Shown here piece by piece: positions 28,270 through 39,810 of a stretch of DNA of 64,000 nucleotides. The notes beneath the pieces were generated by a model. The model ran no database searches and was not told the origin of the DNA. It was given only the letters and a program-made list of their open reading frames with translations. Location: NCBI GenBank assembly GCA_943787485.1, contig CALSMP010000004.1:124001-188000 (forward strand). Reading direction: 5' to 3'. The stretch is from an uncultured Luminiphilus sp. (GTDB lineage Bacteria; Pseudomonadota; Gammaproteobacteria; Pseudomonadales; Halieaceae). How positions within the stretch are numbered: position 1 is the stretch's first letter; each line of letters begins with the position of its first letter. The position numbers were made by a program, and so were the translations under genes.

Positions 28270-28751
28270 CACCCGACCTCATAATAGCGACGAAAAGACC
28301 GCAGCAAGTTGCGCAAAGGAATCCAAAGCAGCATCGACAAGGGGATGGAGTAAAGAAACCGCAATCCGTCACTGGAAAAACCCAGTAAATTTTGAAGCCT
28401 CTCTACCACGATTAAGACAACCGCCAGTATGAGTCCAATAACAAATGTCTGCTGCAGAGCATCAAACTGCCGGAGGCGCTGGTAATTTAATAAAATAACG
28501 AGGACACCCACGCTCGACCCCGCTGCAATTGCGCCCACAGCAATGCCATCTAAAAGGTCAAGGGCAAGTCCCAGTGACATTGCCGAGAAAATCCCGACTC
28601 GCTGCGGTAAAGCAAGGACCCAATAAAAAAGCACCATGAGAGGCAGCTCGGGCCTGAACCAGCGCCAGTCAAATGGCAGCGGAACGAGATAGAAGACAAT
28701 ACTCGCCACTATGGTTGCAATGATCAACCAAGAGCCCCGGGGTTGCATCAA
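28269..28751 (-). CDS. mreD: Rod shape-determining protein MreD
   Basis: A 160-residue integral membrane protein with five or six predicted helices; it partners with MreC in the elongasome. The family region WRWFRPELPLMVLFYWVLALPQRVGIFSAMSLGLALDLLDG is readable across residues 25-70. Overlaps mreC by four bases (ATGA) and maf by one. Confidence 0.93.
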   Translation of the reverse strand: MMQPRGSWLIIATIVASIVFYLVPLPFDWRWFRPELPLMVLFYWVLALPQRVGIFSAMSLGLALDLLDGIAVGAIAAGSSVGVLVILLNYQRLRQFDALQQTFVIGLILAVVLIVVERLQNLLGFSSDGLRFLYSIPLSMLLWIPLRNLLRSFRRYYEVG

Positions 28752-29566
28752 AGCGCCTCAGCAGTGCGGGAGTTACCTGCGACACCTAGCGCCAGCATGA
28801 CATGTCGCCCCCGATCCAACTCGACCATAGGTTTCGACATTACCGTCGCAAAGGCAGATCCTTCATCGGTTTCTATACTGACAACTTCAGCGACCGGATA
28901 ACCCGGCGGGAAGAGCCCCCCGAGGCCAGAAGTCACCAAAATATCTCCCACTCTGATGTCCGTAGTAGCCGCGATATGACGCACGATTAGGTTGTCGATT
29001 TCCCCAGTGCCCTCTGCCAGACCGCGCACGCCGCTTCGAAGCACCTGCACCGGCACCGCATGGGTTGAGTCAGTCATCATAATACCCCGACTGGTAGACG
29101 CGCCCACCGCAATAATCTGACCGATAAGACCCTCGGCCCCCAACAGCGGCTGCCCCATAAGCACCCCGTCTCGACTCCCTTTGTCCAACAGCAGAATATG
29201 ACGGGATGCATCGGCAGTGACTGAGATAATCTCCGCAACCATCACATCACGCTCTAACGCACCGGCTGAATTCAACATATCCCGGTAGCGTGAATTCTCT
29301 GCCAGCACTGCAGCAAGCCGTTGCGTTTGCCCTCGCAAGATAAAATTCTCTTGCTCGAGGCGAGAGTTTTCTTCGCGTAGTACCCGATGAGTTTGAAAGA
29401 AATCCCCAACCGATCGAAGCGCGCTAAGCGGAGATGCGGCAGCAGCATAGAGTATAGAGACAACATCCTGCGTCGCGCCGCGAGCCCGGTCAAAAATAGG
29501 CTGCTCGCGAAAGGTGACGAGCAGCAAAAGACAAACGCCCAGCGCCAGAGCTAAGCGCCAACCCAC
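28748..29566 (-). CDS. mreC: Rod shape-determining protein MreC
   Basis: A 272-residue (from GTG 29566) bitopic protein: membrane helix, a coiled coil (about 60-100: REENSRLEQENFILRGQTQRLAAVLAEN) and the periplasmic double beta-barrel. It organises the elongation complex with PBP2 and RodZ. The start is uncertain. In frame upstream, after a strong AGGAGG (29604-29609), lies ATC-AAG-CCT-CTT-TTT (from 29596), which would encode the IKPLF-type N-terminus seen in relatives; GTG 29566 has only AAGGA in front. The longer form would be 282 residues. Confidence 0.9.
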   Translation of the reverse strand: MGWRLALALGVCLLLLVTFREQPIFDRARGATQDVVSILYAAAASPLSALRSVGDFFQTHRVLREENSRLEQENFILRGQTQRLAAVLAENSRYRDMLNSAGALERDVMVAEIISVTADASRHILLLDKGSRDGVLMGQPLLGAEGLIGQIIAVGASTSRGIMMTDSTHAVPVQVLRSGVRGLAEGTGEIDNLIVRHIAATTDIRVGDILVTSGLGGLFPPGYPVAEVVSIETDEGSAFATVMSKPMVELDRGRHVMLALGVAGNSRTAEAL

Positions 29567-29632
29567 ATGCTTTTCCTTAAGAAAAAGAGGCTTGATAGGC
29601 TGTCCTCCTAGCTCCTTTGAGGCCCCGCGGGG

Positions 29633-30685
<1,053 letters not shown>

Positions 30686-30897
30686 TTATGACGGGACTCG
30701 CGGTCCCACCAAGGCGCAGAGAGCTACTCAATCGGGAAGCGACTAAACAGCTTACTTTGTCAGTTTAAGGGCTAAAAATCGCCAAAAAATCAGTTGGTTT
30801 CAGTCCCCTGTTAAGGTGGAAATGTATCAATGGAGGGGTTTTTGAGCAAGGTGAATCTGTGGTAGCTTCCCGTTCCTCTTTTGCTCGGATTCTCAGC

Positions 30898-31185
30898 ATG
30901 TCGGTGACAGCCTCAGACGTGGCCCAGGTAGCGCTTTTGGCTCGCCTCACAATTCCAGACGACAGGATCGACGAGGTCACCGACCGCTTCACCCGAGTGT
31001 TAGACCTCGTGGCCGAACTCCAGCAGGTCGATACCGACGGCGTCTTGCCCATGTCGAACCCACACGACATGGAGCAGCGTCTGAGAGCCGACGAAGTTAC
31101 CGAAGTCAACGAGCGCGATCATTTGCAACAACCGGCTCCAGCGGTAGAAGACGGTTATTTTCTGGTTCCCAAGGTCATCGATTAA
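30898..31185 (+). CDS. gatC: Asp-tRNA(Asn)/Glu-tRNA(Gln) amidotransferase subunit C
   Basis: A 95-residue GatC, the small subunit that stabilises GatA-GatB. Motifs: [14 protein letters not shown] and [27 protein letters not shown] 30898 matches the family N-terminus; an in-frame upstream start at 30859 would add 13 unlikely residues. The stop overlaps the gatA start (TAATG). Confidence 0.95.
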   Translation: MSVTASDVAQVALLARLTIPDDRIDEVTDRFTRVLDLVAELQQVDTDGVLPMSNPHDMEQRLRADEVTEVNERDHLQQPAPAVEDGYFLVPKVID

Positions 31186-32660
31186 TGCCCGATATCAATC
31201 TTGCTACCGCGACAGCCGCCGAGGTGTTGGGCGCCCTCAATAATCGCGACATCTCCTCCGTCGAGCTCACTCAGGCCTATTTGAGCCGTGTCGACGCCCT
31301 AAATGGGCACCTGAACGCTGTCATCACCGTCGATCACGAGGGGGCTCTCACCGCCGCCAAAGACGCAGACGATGCGCGGCACCGCGGCGAGGGGGGTATC
31401 CTCAACGGGGTCCCGCTACTCCATAAAGACATTTTCTGCACCTCCGGCCTCAGAACCACCTGCGCATCGCGCATGCTGGAAAACTTCACTCCGCCCTATG
31501 ACGCCACTGTGGTCAGCAAGCTCAAGGCCGCAGGTGCTGTCACGCTGGGCAAAACCAACATGGATGAATTTGCGATGGGTTCATCCAACGAAACCAGCTA
31601 CTTTGGCCCTGCGCACAACCCCTGGGACCTCAGCTGCGTACCCGGCGGTAGTTCCGGCGGCAGCGCGGCGGCTGTAGCCGCTGGGCTCGCGCCACTCAGC
31701 ACAGGAACCGATACCGGAGGCTCGATTCGACAACCTGCATCCCTCTGCGGCATCACCGGTCTCAAACCTACTTATGGGCGGGTTTCGCGCTTTGGCATCA
31801 TTGCCTTCGCTTCCTCCCTTGACCAAGCGGGCCCCATGACCCGGACGGTGGAGGATGCCGCGCTAATGCTCAATGCTATGTGCGGGCTTGATCCCCATGA
31901 TTCCACCTCTGCCGATATGCCTGTACCTAACTTTCATGACGCCCTAAGAGGCGACCTTAAGGGGCTGCGCATAGGCCTGCCAAAGCAATACTTCAGTGAG
32001 CTGCTGGACGTCAGGGTGGCGAACAGAATTCAAGATGCGCTGAAAGAGCTTGAGGCCGAAGGGGCAACTCTCGTCGACGTAGATCTTCCGCATACCCAAG
32101 AAGGCATTGCGACTTACTATGTTATCGCTCCCGCTGAAGCGTCTGCCAACCTAGCCCGATACGACGGCGTGCGCTTTGGTCATCGCTGCGACGACCCCAC
32201 AGACCTTATGGATTTGTACGCACGCTCCAGAAGCGAGGGCTTCGGTAGCGAGGTTCAACGGCGAATTCTTGTGGGGACCTATGCGCTTTCAGCGGGGTTC
32301 TACGACGCCTACTTCAAAAAAGCGCAACAAGTGCGACGCATTATCAGCAACGATTTCAAACAAGCCTTTGATCAATGCGACCTAATTGCCGGTCCTTCAG
32401 CCCCTGGGGTTGCCTTCTCCGTGGGCGCCAAAAGTCATGATCCCATTGCCATGTATATGGAGGATGTCTACACCCTCTCGGTCAACCTCGCTGGGCTACC
32501 CGGTCTTTCACTACCCGCAGGGCTTATAAACGGTCTCCCCATAGGATTGCAGCTGATCGGTCGAGCGTTTGATGAGGCGACTCTACTCAAAGCCGGCCAT
32601 CGTTTTCAGCTACGCACCGACCACCATCGGCTCGCTCCACCGTTCGGGGAAATATCCTGA
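31185..32660 (+). CDS. gatA: Asp-tRNA(Asn)/Glu-tRNA(Gln) amidotransferase subunit A
   Basis: A 491-residue amidase that releases ammonia from glutamine for GatB. The Ser-cisSer-Lys triad is visible in [25 protein letters not shown] and [12 protein letters not shown]. The cell thus makes Gln-tRNA or Asn-tRNA (or both) by transamidation; the tRNA-Gln gene in this window is a possible substrate. Overlaps gatC and gatB by one base each (TAATG, TGATG). Confidence 0.97.
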   Translation: MPDINLATATAAEVLGALNNRDISSVELTQAYLSRVDALNGHLNAVITVDHEGALTAAKDADDARHRGEGGILNGVPLLHKDIFCTSGLRTTCASRMLENFTPPYDATVVSKLKAAGAVTLGKTNMDEFAMGSSNETSYFGPAHNPWDLSCVPGGSSGGSAAAVAAGLAPLSTGTDTGGSIRQPASLCGITGLKPTYGRVSRFGIIAFASSLDQAGPMTRTVEDAALMLNAMCGLDPHDSTSADMPVPNFHDALRGDLKGLRIGLPKQYFSELLDVRVANRIQDALKELEAEGATLVDVDLPHTQEGIATYYVIAPAEASANLARYDGVRFGHRCDDPTDLMDLYARSRSEGFGSEVQRRILVGTYALSAGFYDAYFKKAQQVRRIISNDFKQAFDQCDLIAGPSAPGVAFSVGAKSHDPIAMYMEDVYTLSVNLAGLPGLSLPAGLINGLPIGLQLIGRAFDEATLLKAGHRFQLRTDHHRLAPPFGEIS

Positions 32661-34108
32661 TGACGTGGGAAATGGTAATGGGACTTGAGGTCCACCTACA
32701 GCTCGCGACGAGGAGCAAGATCTTCTCAGGTGCGGCAAATCGCTTTGGTGCAGAACCCAATGTACAAGCCTGTGCCGTCGACTTGGGTATGCCCGGAATG
32801 CTGCCCGTATTAAACGAGCAGGCAGTACGATTTGCCGTCATGTTTGGTCTCGGCATCGACGCTCGGATTGGCAAGCGCTCCATCTTTGATCGCAAAAATT
32901 ACTTCTATCCAGACCTCCCGAAAGGCTACCAGGTAAGCCAGTTTTTCGAGCCGATTGTATGTGAAGGAACTTTTGAAGTGCCCATGCCCGATGGTGATCT
33001 CTTTTCCATCAGAATTACCCGCGCGCATCTGGAAGAGGACGCGGGCAAGTCTGTTCACGACCGATTTCCCAATCAAACGGGAGTCGACCTAAATAGAGCG
33101 GGCACGCCCCTGCTGGAAATTGTCACCGAACCCGATTTTCGGACCGCCGAACAGGCTGTCGCTTATTTAAAGGCGCTGCATTCATTAGTGACTTATCTGG
33201 GCATCTCCGACGGCAATATGGCTGAAGGCTCTATGCGCTGTGACATAAATTTATCACTTCGACCCGCAGGCTCCGAGGCTTACGGAACGCGAACAGAAAT
33301 CAAGAATGTGAATTCCTTTCGCTTTGTCGAAAAAGCTATTGCCGTAGAAGCAAAAAGACAACAAGAGCTTCTTGAAGATGGCTTATCCATCGTACAGGAG
33401 ACACGTCTTTACGACGCCGAACGCAACGAAACGCGCTCGATGCGCTCGAAAGAAGTCGCTAACGACTATCGATACTTTCCGGAGCCTGATTTGCTTCCCA
33501 TCGTCCTCGATGACGCCTATATCGCTGCGGTTTCAGCAGATTTACCTGAACTCCCAGGCGCCAAACGCCAGCGTTTCATTGAGCAGTACCAACTGTCCAA
33601 TTATGATGCCGCTCAGCTGGTTAGCTCTCTCGCTATGGCCGACTATTTTGAGGCCACGGTGACGGCGTGCGGAGAAGCAAAAGCTACCGCAAACTGGATG
33701 CTGGGTGACTTAGCCGCTGCACTGAACCGCGAGAACCTATCGCTTGAGGACGCACCGATTGGCCCACTTGATCTTGCTGGTTTGGTTGCCCGCGTGGCTG
33801 ACGGTACGCTTTCCAGCAAGCTAGGCAAACAAGTCTTTGAGGGCCTGTGGCTGCGTGAAGGCAGCGCCGATGAAATTATTGCACAGCGCGGGCTTAAACA
33901 AGTCAGCGATGCCGGCGCACTCGAGAGCTTGATCGCCACGGTGATCAGCAACAATCCAGATCAGGTAGCACAATATCGTGCGGCCGATGAAGTGAAGCAG
34001 AAAAAACTGATTGGCTTCTTTGTCGGTCAAATCATGAAGGCGTCAAAGGGCCAAGCCAACCCAAAGCTTGTCAATGAATTGCTTGCAAGAGCCCTAGCGG
34101 GCGATTAG
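32660..34108 (+). CDS. gatB: Asp-tRNA(Asn)/Glu-tRNA(Gln) amidotransferase subunit B
   Basis: A 482-residue GatB, which binds the misacylated tRNA and transfers the amide. Signature [20 protein letters not shown] near residues 75-94, the [19 protein letters not shown] segment, and the C-terminal YqeY-like tail (about 330-482) that contacts the tRNA. Three bases from the convergent smrA. Confidence 0.97.
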   Translation: MTWEMVMGLEVHLQLATRSKIFSGAANRFGAEPNVQACAVDLGMPGMLPVLNEQAVRFAVMFGLGIDARIGKRSIFDRKNYFYPDLPKGYQVSQFFEPIVCEGTFEVPMPDGDLFSIRITRAHLEEDAGKSVHDRFPNQTGVDLNRAGTPLLEIVTEPDFRTAEQAVAYLKALHSLVTYLGISDGNMAEGSMRCDINLSLRPAGSEAYGTRTEIKNVNSFRFVEKAIAVEAKRQQELLEDGLSIVQETRLYDAERNETRSMRSKEVANDYRYFPEPDLLPIVLDDAYIAAVSADLPELPGAKRQRFIEQYQLSNYDAAQLVSSLAMADYFEATVTACGEAKATANWMLGDLAAALNRENLSLEDAPIGPLDLAGLVARVADGTLSSKLGKQVFEGLWLREGSADEIIAQRGLKQVSDAGALESLIATVISNNPDQVAQYRAADEVKQKKLIGFFVGQIMKASKGQANPKLVNELLARALAGD

Positions 34109-34111
34109 CGG

Positions 34112-34708
34112 CTACCGCCCCTCGTAAGGCACACGGCCTTTCAAAAACCGCTCACGATTTTCACGTTTTTTCTCCTGACTTTTCTTCAACAATACATAAA
34201 CGGCACCGGTACCTCCGTGTACGGGTTGAGCGGAGTGAAACGCTTGGACATCCTCAAGCTGCTGTAACCACTGATTGACGTACCCTTTCAGCACGGCCGT
34301 ATTTTCTTTCTCACTCTTTCGCTGCCCCTTGCCATGCAAAATCAGCAGCGTCCGCAGGCCAAGGTGCCCCGCGTCGTCGATAAAATTTTTGACCTCATCT
34401 CTCGCCTGCTTGACGGTCATGCGATGAAGATCAAGTCTGGCTTCAATGTCGTATCGACCCATTCGCAGCTTCTTAAATACGCCATGCTGAATACCGGGTC
34501 GTTTGAAGTCGAGGACGTACCAGGCATCAAGCGGTTCGACCCCTTCATCCAGCAGCGAATTGATTGCGCCGTTGGGGAGTGCGGCTGCCGCTTCACGTCG
34601 GAATTCAACATCCCCCTGATCAGCCGTTTTTACCAAGCGCTCTCTGGGCTCGCGTTTGAGCGGCTTTACACCAGACATCTCTTCAAAAAAAAGATCTTTT
34701 TCTGACAT
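34112..34708 (-). CDS. smrA: Smr-domain protein of the SmrA (YdaL) type
   Basis: A 198-residue protein with a C-terminal Smr domain (about 88-175): LDLHRMTVKQARDEV, LLILHGKGQ and VHGGTGAVYVLLKK. The N-terminal part resembles E. coli YdaL (MSEKDLFFEEMSGVKPLKR; FKRPGIQHGVFKKLRMG). Smr domains of the related SmrB cleave mRNA at collided ribosomes; a nuclease role for SmrA-type proteins is inferred. ATG 34708 is preferred over an in-frame GTG at 34717. No strong ribosome site is visible. Confidence 0.88.
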   Translation of the reverse strand: MSEKDLFFEEMSGVKPLKREPRERLVKTADQGDVEFRREAAAALPNGAINSLLDEGVEPLDAWYVLDFKRPGIQHGVFKKLRMGRYDIEARLDLHRMTVKQARDEVKNFIDDAGHLGLRTLLILHGKGQRKSEKENTAVLKGYVNQWLQQLEDVQAFHSAQPVHGGTGAVYVLLKKSQEKKRENRERFLKGRVPYEGR

Positions 34709-34773
34709 GTGACACACTCTATGGTTCGATCTAACGGGATATACTGACTTCTCGATCAGGGAGGATCAATCCT

Positions 34774-35511
34774 ATGCAGGGTAACTTCATAACAGGCGCC
34801 GGATATTTCTTCAAAGGCCTGAATATGCTCTCCCAGCGCGGCATTTGGCCGTTTGTCATTTTACCGCTTTTGGCCAACATTGGCTTTTTCTTGTTCATTG
34901 GCAGCTTGGCTTACAGCTACGTAGACAGCATTGTTTCGATAACAGAAGAGGCTCTCCCCGACTGGTTACATTTCCTCACCTGGGTCATAGCACCCCTACT
35001 TTGGCTTACCGGTGGACTCGCCACAGGTTACCTCTCGACTTTTATCGTATTGATTCTTACCTCGCCTTTTCATGCCTTGCTGGCGGAAAAAGTAGAAGAG
35101 CGAGTAACGGGACAACCCCTACCCGGACTTGAAAGCGTAACGGCCGCCATCATGGAAGTACCCCGCGGCATTTTGCGAGAACTCCGGAAAATTGTTTATT
35201 ACCTGCCGCTTGCACTGGGTGTGCTCATCGTTTCTTTTATCCCTGGCGCTCAGGCGCTGGCACCACTACTGTGGTTTTTACTGGGAGCATGGATGATGAG
35301 CCTTCAGTTTATTGACTATCCAATGGATAACCATCGTCTCCCTTTCAGCGAAGTCCGGTCTGCCTGCGCGACCCGGCGGCTGAGCAGCATCGGTTTTGGA
35401 GCTGTGGTCGCATTTGTGGCGGGAGTTCCCGTGCTGAACCTAGTCGTCATTCCCGCGGCCGTCGTGGGGGCTACTCTGCTTTGGTGTGAGGAGCTAAGAG
35501 GTCTCCGTTAA
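34774..35511 (+). CDS. cysZ: Sulfate transporter CysZ
   Basis: A 245-residue membrane protein of the EI24/CysZ family with about four long hydrophobic segments (25-45, 65-95, 140-175, 205-235). The N-terminal GAGYFFKGLNMLSQRGIWPFVILPLLANI and the central LLAEKVEERVTG are typical. CysZ imports sulfate for cysteine synthesis. A GGGAGGA site precedes the ATG. Divergent from smrA. Confidence 0.92.
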   Translation: MQGNFITGAGYFFKGLNMLSQRGIWPFVILPLLANIGFFLFIGSLAYSYVDSIVSITEEALPDWLHFLTWVIAPLLWLTGGLATGYLSTFIVLILTSPFHALLAEKVEERVTGQPLPGLESVTAAIMEVPRGILRELRKIVYYLPLALGVLIVSFIPGAQALAPLLWFLLGAWMMSLQFIDYPMDNHRLPFSEVRSACATRRLSSIGFGAVVAFVAGVPVLNLVVIPAAVVGATLLWCEELRGLR

Positions 35512-35525
35512 AAACGGCCGCACTC

Positions 35526-36755
35526 TCAGCTTAGCAATTCCTCCGGCGGCGAGACGCATTTCAACCGCTCACCCAGCAAAGTTTCGATATCGGGGAGAAG
35601 AAAAGCATCGTCTTCACTGGCGAAGCTAATTGAAACACCTGTAGCCCCCGCCCTACCCGTTCGACCAATCCGATGCACATAGTCTTCAGGATCCTCGGGT
35701 AAGTTATAGTTCACGACATGGCTGACACCATCAACGTGAATACCTCGACCGGCTACGTCGGTGGCTACCAGCACCGCGATTTTACCCTCCTTGAAATTAG
35801 CGAGAGTCTTTGTGCGTCGTTGCTGTGTAATTTCTCCTGACAAAATGCCACAAGAAATACCTGCTTTACGTAGCTTTTCGTACAGCGAGCGCACCTGATC
35901 GCGCCGATTGGCAAACACGATAGTTGAGACAGCATCTGCCGAACGAAGAACATTCAACAACACCCGCAACCGCTCGCTACTCGACACTAAGTACACGCGC
36001 TGATCCACAGTTGCCGTAGCCACCCGCTCGGGCTCGATCTCTACTGTGATTGGGTCATAGGTCCACTGCTGCGCGAGGTTGATAATGTCCTGCGTGAAAG
36101 TCGCCGAAAACAGCAATGTTTGCCTATCTTCCTTGCGTGGCGTTGCCCTGACAATGCGCTTGACCTGCGGAATAAACCCCATGTCGAGCATCCGGTCTGC
36201 CTCGTCTAATACCAGAGTTTCAACACGATCGAGAAAAAGATCTCTGCGCTGCATAAAGTCAATGAGCCTTCCAGGGGTCGCCACCACCAGATCTATGACC
36301 CCCGACTGAATTTTCTGCAACTGCTTTTGGTAATCCTCCCCACCAATCAATGTTGCCGTATCCAAACCTGTGTAGCGACCGAGGTCATAAGCATCGGCGC
36401 CAATTTGCATTACTAACTCGCGGGTTGGCGCGATGATTACAGCCCGAGGTTCAGCCAAAAACCGTTCACCCCCTAACGGATTATTCAACAGATCATTGAA
36501 AATTGTGATAAGAAACGCTGCAGTTTTACCTGTACCCGTTTGGGCTTTACCGATAGCATCGTGACCCTCTAGCGTATGCGGTAGAATCTGCGCCTGTATG
36601 GGAGAGCAGTGCTGAAACCCCAAATCGGCAATGCCGCGCATGAGACTGGGATCAAGATCGAGATCTTCGAAACGGGTTTTACCCGTTTGAGGTTCGACCT
36701 CTGAAGCAGCGTCATTTCCTGCAATTGGGGCCTGATCGGCGTGCGTGTTTGTCAA
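35526..36755 (-). CDS. rhlB: DEAD-box RNA helicase RhlB
   Basis: A 409-residue DEAD-box helicase: Q motif around [13 protein letters not shown], motif I AQTGTGKT, Ia [15 protein letters not shown] (VLDEADRML), [28 protein letters not shown]. The C-terminal [24 protein letters not shown] is characteristic of RhlB, which acts with RNase E in mRNA decay in E. coli. An acidic, variable 28-residue N-terminal stretch precedes the core. Divergent from the MATE gene. Confidence 0.93.
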   Translation of the reverse strand: MTNTHADQAPIAGNDAASEVEPQTGKTRFEDLDLDPSLMRGIADLGFQHCSPIQAQILPHTLEGHDAIGKAQTGTGKTAAFLITIFNDLLNNPLGGERFLAEPRAVIIAPTRELVMQIGADAYDLGRYTGLDTATLIGGEDYQKQLQKIQSGVIDLVVATPGRLIDFMQRRDLFLDRVETLVLDEADRMLDMGFIPQVKRIVRATPRKEDRQTLLFSATFTQDIINLAQQWTYDPITVEIEPERVATATVDQRVYLVSSSERLRVLLNVLRSADAVSTIVFANRRDQVRSLYEKLRKAGISCGILSGEITQQRRTKTLANFKEGKIAVLVATDVAGRGIHVDGVSHVVNYNLPEDPEDYVHRIGRTGRAGATGVSISFASEDDAFLLPDIETLLGERLKCVSPPEELLS

Positions 36756-36856
36756 AAGTTATAACTCGGTCGGCAAATGCAGCGCCGAGTCTAGCACAAG
36801 GAACAGGACTCATTACGCGTTTTAGCAAGACGGCCACCGGCAATGAGTAAAAGTCA

Positions 36857-38260
36857 GTGACACAAGCCACGTTATTCACATGGGCTAGCCTGAGAGAGGA
36901 ACTAAAAAACCTCTCGGTTATCGCAGTCCCGTTGCTCGTGGCTCAAAGTGCGCAGATGGGCACCGGAGTTGTCGATACGATCATGGCCGCTCGCTACGGG
37001 GAGCAGGACCTCGCTGCCATTGCCGTAGGCTTTAATATCTGGCTGCCTATCTATCTGCTGATACTCGGCACTATCTTCGCGACCGCTACAATCGTTGCCC
37101 AGGACTTTGGTGCAGGGCGCATTCAAAAGATTAGGGATTCTCTACCCCAGTCACTTTGGCTCGCTGTTTTTTTAGGCCTAATCCTCAGCCCAGCGGCGTG
37201 GTTTTCCGGACCTATCATGGACGTGCTAGGCCTCGAGACAACCACCAAAGTTCTCGCGCTTGAATACACCCAAATGGTCGCGCTTGGCTTGCCTGCAACA
37301 GGTATTTTTCAAGCGCTTCGCTACCACACCCAAGGGCTTGGCGTAACGCAACCTTTTGCGGTCGCTGCAGCCATCGGCTTTTTACTGAATATCCCCCTCA
37401 ACTACGCATTTATCTTTGGACATTGGGGTGCTCCGGAGCTCGGGGCGAAAGGTTGTGGTATCGCTACAGCCATCTCGATGTGGTTAAGCGTCGTCATCAT
37501 GGTCGGCTATGTCGTACTCAGCAAGCGCATCCGTCACTATCTTCCTGCTTGGACGCCAGTAGCTCCCAACTGGAGCATTATTCGCGAGATTCTGTCTATA
37601 GGGATGCCAATGGGGCTCACTTTCTTCCTCGAAGTGGGCGTGTTCAGCCTTATCGCCCTCCTCGTTGCGACCTGGGGCGACACCGCTATTGCAGCACACC
37701 AGATTGCCTTCAATATTTGGGACCTTTTCTATATCCCTATGCTGGCAATTGGTACGGCGATGTCAACGCGAATGGGACATGCTATAGGGGCCGGGCGAAC
37801 TGAAGGGGTTCATCGCGCCTTAATCGTTGGCGCGACGGCAGCAGCAGTGGTTGGCGTCGCGACCACCGGTTTATTGCTGAGCTTCCCTGAAGCGATCATC
37901 ACACTGTATACCGACTCCGATGAAATTCGCCCAGTAGCTACCCGACTCATTAAATTAGCCGCCTTTTTTATTCTGCTTGATGCAGCGCAAATTGTGGGCT
38001 CCTTCATTCTCAGGGCTTTTAAAGAAACCAAGTACCCCTTTGTGGCAATGGTGATTTCCTACTGGTTTATTTCCCTGCCACTCGGCTGGATCCTAGGCCT
38101 GGAACTCGCCTCAACGCCCAGTGACGGGGCAGCTGGCTTTTGGTATGCGACCATCACCGGCATAGCCGTTTGTGCCGGTCTAATTGCACTGCGGGTACGC
38201 GTATTACTGCGTGGACTGCCTGGCGAGGAGCACGCGGCGTCCTCTAGCTCGAGGGCGTAA
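36857..38260 (+). CDS. MATE-family multidrug exporter (NorM-like)
   Basis: A 467-residue membrane protein with twelve helices in two halves; MATE signatures are PLLVAQSAQMGTGVVDTIMAARYG near the N-terminus and IGMPMGLTFFLEVGVFSL at the start of the second half. Expected to expel cationic or organic drugs in exchange for sodium or protons. It starts at GTG 36857 because the nearby ATG reading ends after five codons. It overlaps the convergent moeB by 17 bases. Substrate unknown. Confidence 0.92.
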   Translation: MTQATLFTWASLREELKNLSVIAVPLLVAQSAQMGTGVVDTIMAARYGEQDLAAIAVGFNIWLPIYLLILGTIFATATIVAQDFGAGRIQKIRDSLPQSLWLAVFLGLILSPAAWFSGPIMDVLGLETTTKVLALEYTQMVALGLPATGIFQALRYHTQGLGVTQPFAVAAAIGFLLNIPLNYAFIFGHWGAPELGAKGCGIATAISMWLSVVIMVGYVVLSKRIRHYLPAWTPVAPNWSIIREILSIGMPMGLTFFLEVGVFSLIALLVATWGDTAIAAHQIAFNIWDLFYIPMLAIGTAMSTRMGHAIGAGRTEGVHRALIVGATAAAVVGVATTGLLLSFPEAIITLYTDSDEIRPVATRLIKLAAFFILLDAAQIVGSFILRAFKETKYPFVAMVISYWFISLPLGWILGLELASTPSDGAAGFWYATITGIAVCAGLIALRVRVLLRGLPGEEHAASSSSRA

Positions 38261-38999
38261 AGCCACAGTTTGAGCAGTCTGCTCGCTTGGTGAGATGCAG
38301 TGATCGACGCTCACCGAATCGAAAGTCAAGGATATCGATAAGCCCCCATCGCGGCGGTGATCCCTGGGTAAGGATGGCAATCCCCCGCAATACCTCTTCC
38401 ATCGCCACAGCACCCACCACCGGGCCCAAAATACCCAGCCGGGCACAGGCGCCTCCTACCGACACGTCAGGCTCTGGGGCCAGACAGTGATAGCAGCCCT
38501 CCTCTCGCTGAGCCGAAAAGGCGGCGACCTGACCGGCCATTTGCATAGCGGAGGCCATCACCCACGGGATCTTGGCGGCGAAGGTGGTTGCATCGATAAG
38601 CAATCGGGTTTCATGGTTATCCGTCGCATCTATCACGAGATCTGTCTCGGATAGCAGCGCCTCGGCGACACTACGATCGAAACTAACCGGTTCATGGGCA
38701 ATGATGATCTGCGTGTTCATCGCTCGCAACCGCTCTGCCAACACCTCGGATTTCAACCGACCGACATCAACCTCAGTGAAGCCAATTTGACGGGGCAAGT
38801 TGCTGAGCTCGATTACATCGTGATCGACAAGCGTTAACCGGCCAACACCCATCGCCGCTAAATACATCGCGGCAGGACTTCCGAGGCCACCACAGCCAAC
38901 GACTAAAACACGGCTAGCGGCCAAGCGCTCCTGGGTCTCAAGATCAAACCCCGGAACCAAAAGTTGGCGCGAGTAGCGCTCAAGGATCAGGTCATCCAT
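38244..38999 (-). CDS. moeB: Molybdopterin-synthase adenylyltransferase / ThiF-family E1-like enzyme
   Basis: A 251-residue E1-like enzyme. The ATP-binding loop is VLVVGCGGLGSPAAMYLAAMGVG, followed by VDHDVIELSNLPRQIGF. Zinc cysteines are in CYHC and the C-terminal DCSNC, and the active-site cysteine region is GGACARLGILGPVVG. It adenylates the C-terminus of MoaD or ThiS. Its place after prfA-prmC is a standard gammaproteobacterial arrangement, usually named moeB, but a ThiF role cannot be excluded. Overlaps prmC by eight bases. Confidence 0.88.
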   Translation of the reverse strand: MDDLILERYSRQLLVPGFDLETQERLAASRVLVVGCGGLGSPAAMYLAAMGVGRLTLVDHDVIELSNLPRQIGFTEVDVGRLKSEVLAERLRAMNTQIIIAHEPVSFDRSVAEALLSETDLVIDATDNHETRLLIDATTFAAKIPWVMASAMQMAGQVAAFSAQREEGCYHCLAPEPDVSVGGACARLGILGPVVGAVAMEEVLRGIAILTQGSPPRWGLIDILDFRFGERRSLHLTKRADCSNCGFTPSS

Positions 39000-39810
39000 G
39001 GTCCAGACAGCCCCCCGTCACGCGCTCATGGCCCGCTAGGTCGCGACGGGTTTCAATGTTTTTAAACCCCGCCGTAAGTAACAAAGCGCGCACGGCCGCA
39101 GCCTGATCCCAGCCATGCTCAAGTAGCAGGTATCCTTCTGCCTCCAAGAAGTCCGGGGCCGTGGCGATCAGGTGTTTGAGATCTTTCAGACCATCGGGGC
39201 CGGCCGCCAACGCCTCCCTTGGCTCCGCCGGTAAATCGCCGCGATGCAGGTTTGGATCTTCATCACGCACGTAAGGCGGATTGCTCAGGATCAACGGCCA
39301 ACGTTGCCCCAACAGTCCCTCAAACCAATCGCCCTCCAACCATGTCACTTGAAGTTGGCATGACTTCCCATTGGCTTGGGCCACTGCCAGAGCGTCGGTA
39401 GAGCGGTCCACGGCAGTCACCGCGCAGGCCGGGCACTCGGCTTTTATAGCCAATGCAATCGCGCCGCTTCCGGTACCCAAGTCGAGGCAGCGGTCAAGAT
39501 CTGCTCGACGAATACGCTCCACCCCCCACTCCACAAGCAACTCAGTATCGGGTCTCGGAATCAGCACCGCCGGCGTAACGGCTAAGTCAAGGTTCCAAAA
39601 GGACCTCGATCCGATGATATAAGCGACGGGCTCGCCCTGTTCACGCCTTTTCAGCGCCTGCTGAATAACCGGAATGGATTCGGCCTCGACAGGCTCGTTG
39701 TCGTGAGTAAACAACCACGCACGATCGCGGCCTAACAAGGTCAGCACGAGTTGCTCTGCCTCCCTGCCGCAGATTTGGGCAGATTCGATCAGATCCCGAG
39801 CACTGGTCAC
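38992..39810 (-). CDS. prmC: Release-factor glutamine methyltransferase
   Basis: A 272-residue SAM-dependent methyltransferase that modifies the GGQ glutamine of RF1 and RF2. The SAM loop is [15 protein letters not shown] and the catalytic motif is [10 protein letters not shown]. The N-terminal helical domain contains [17 protein letters not shown]. Overlaps prfA by four bases (ATGA), matching substrate and modifier. Confidence 0.96.
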   Translation of the reverse strand: MTSARDLIESAQICGREAEQLVLTLLGRDRAWLFTHDNEPVEAESIPVIQQALKRREQGEPVAYIIGSRSFWNLDLAVTPAVLIPRPDTELLVEWGVERIRRADLDRCLDLGTGSGAIALAIKAECPACAVTAVDRSTDALAVAQANGKSCQLQVTWLEGDWFEGLLGQRWPLILSNPPYVRDEDPNLHRGDLPAEPREALAAGPDGLKDLKHLIATAPDFLEAEGYLLLEHGWDQAAAVRALLLTAGFKNIETRRDLAGHERVTGGCLDHG

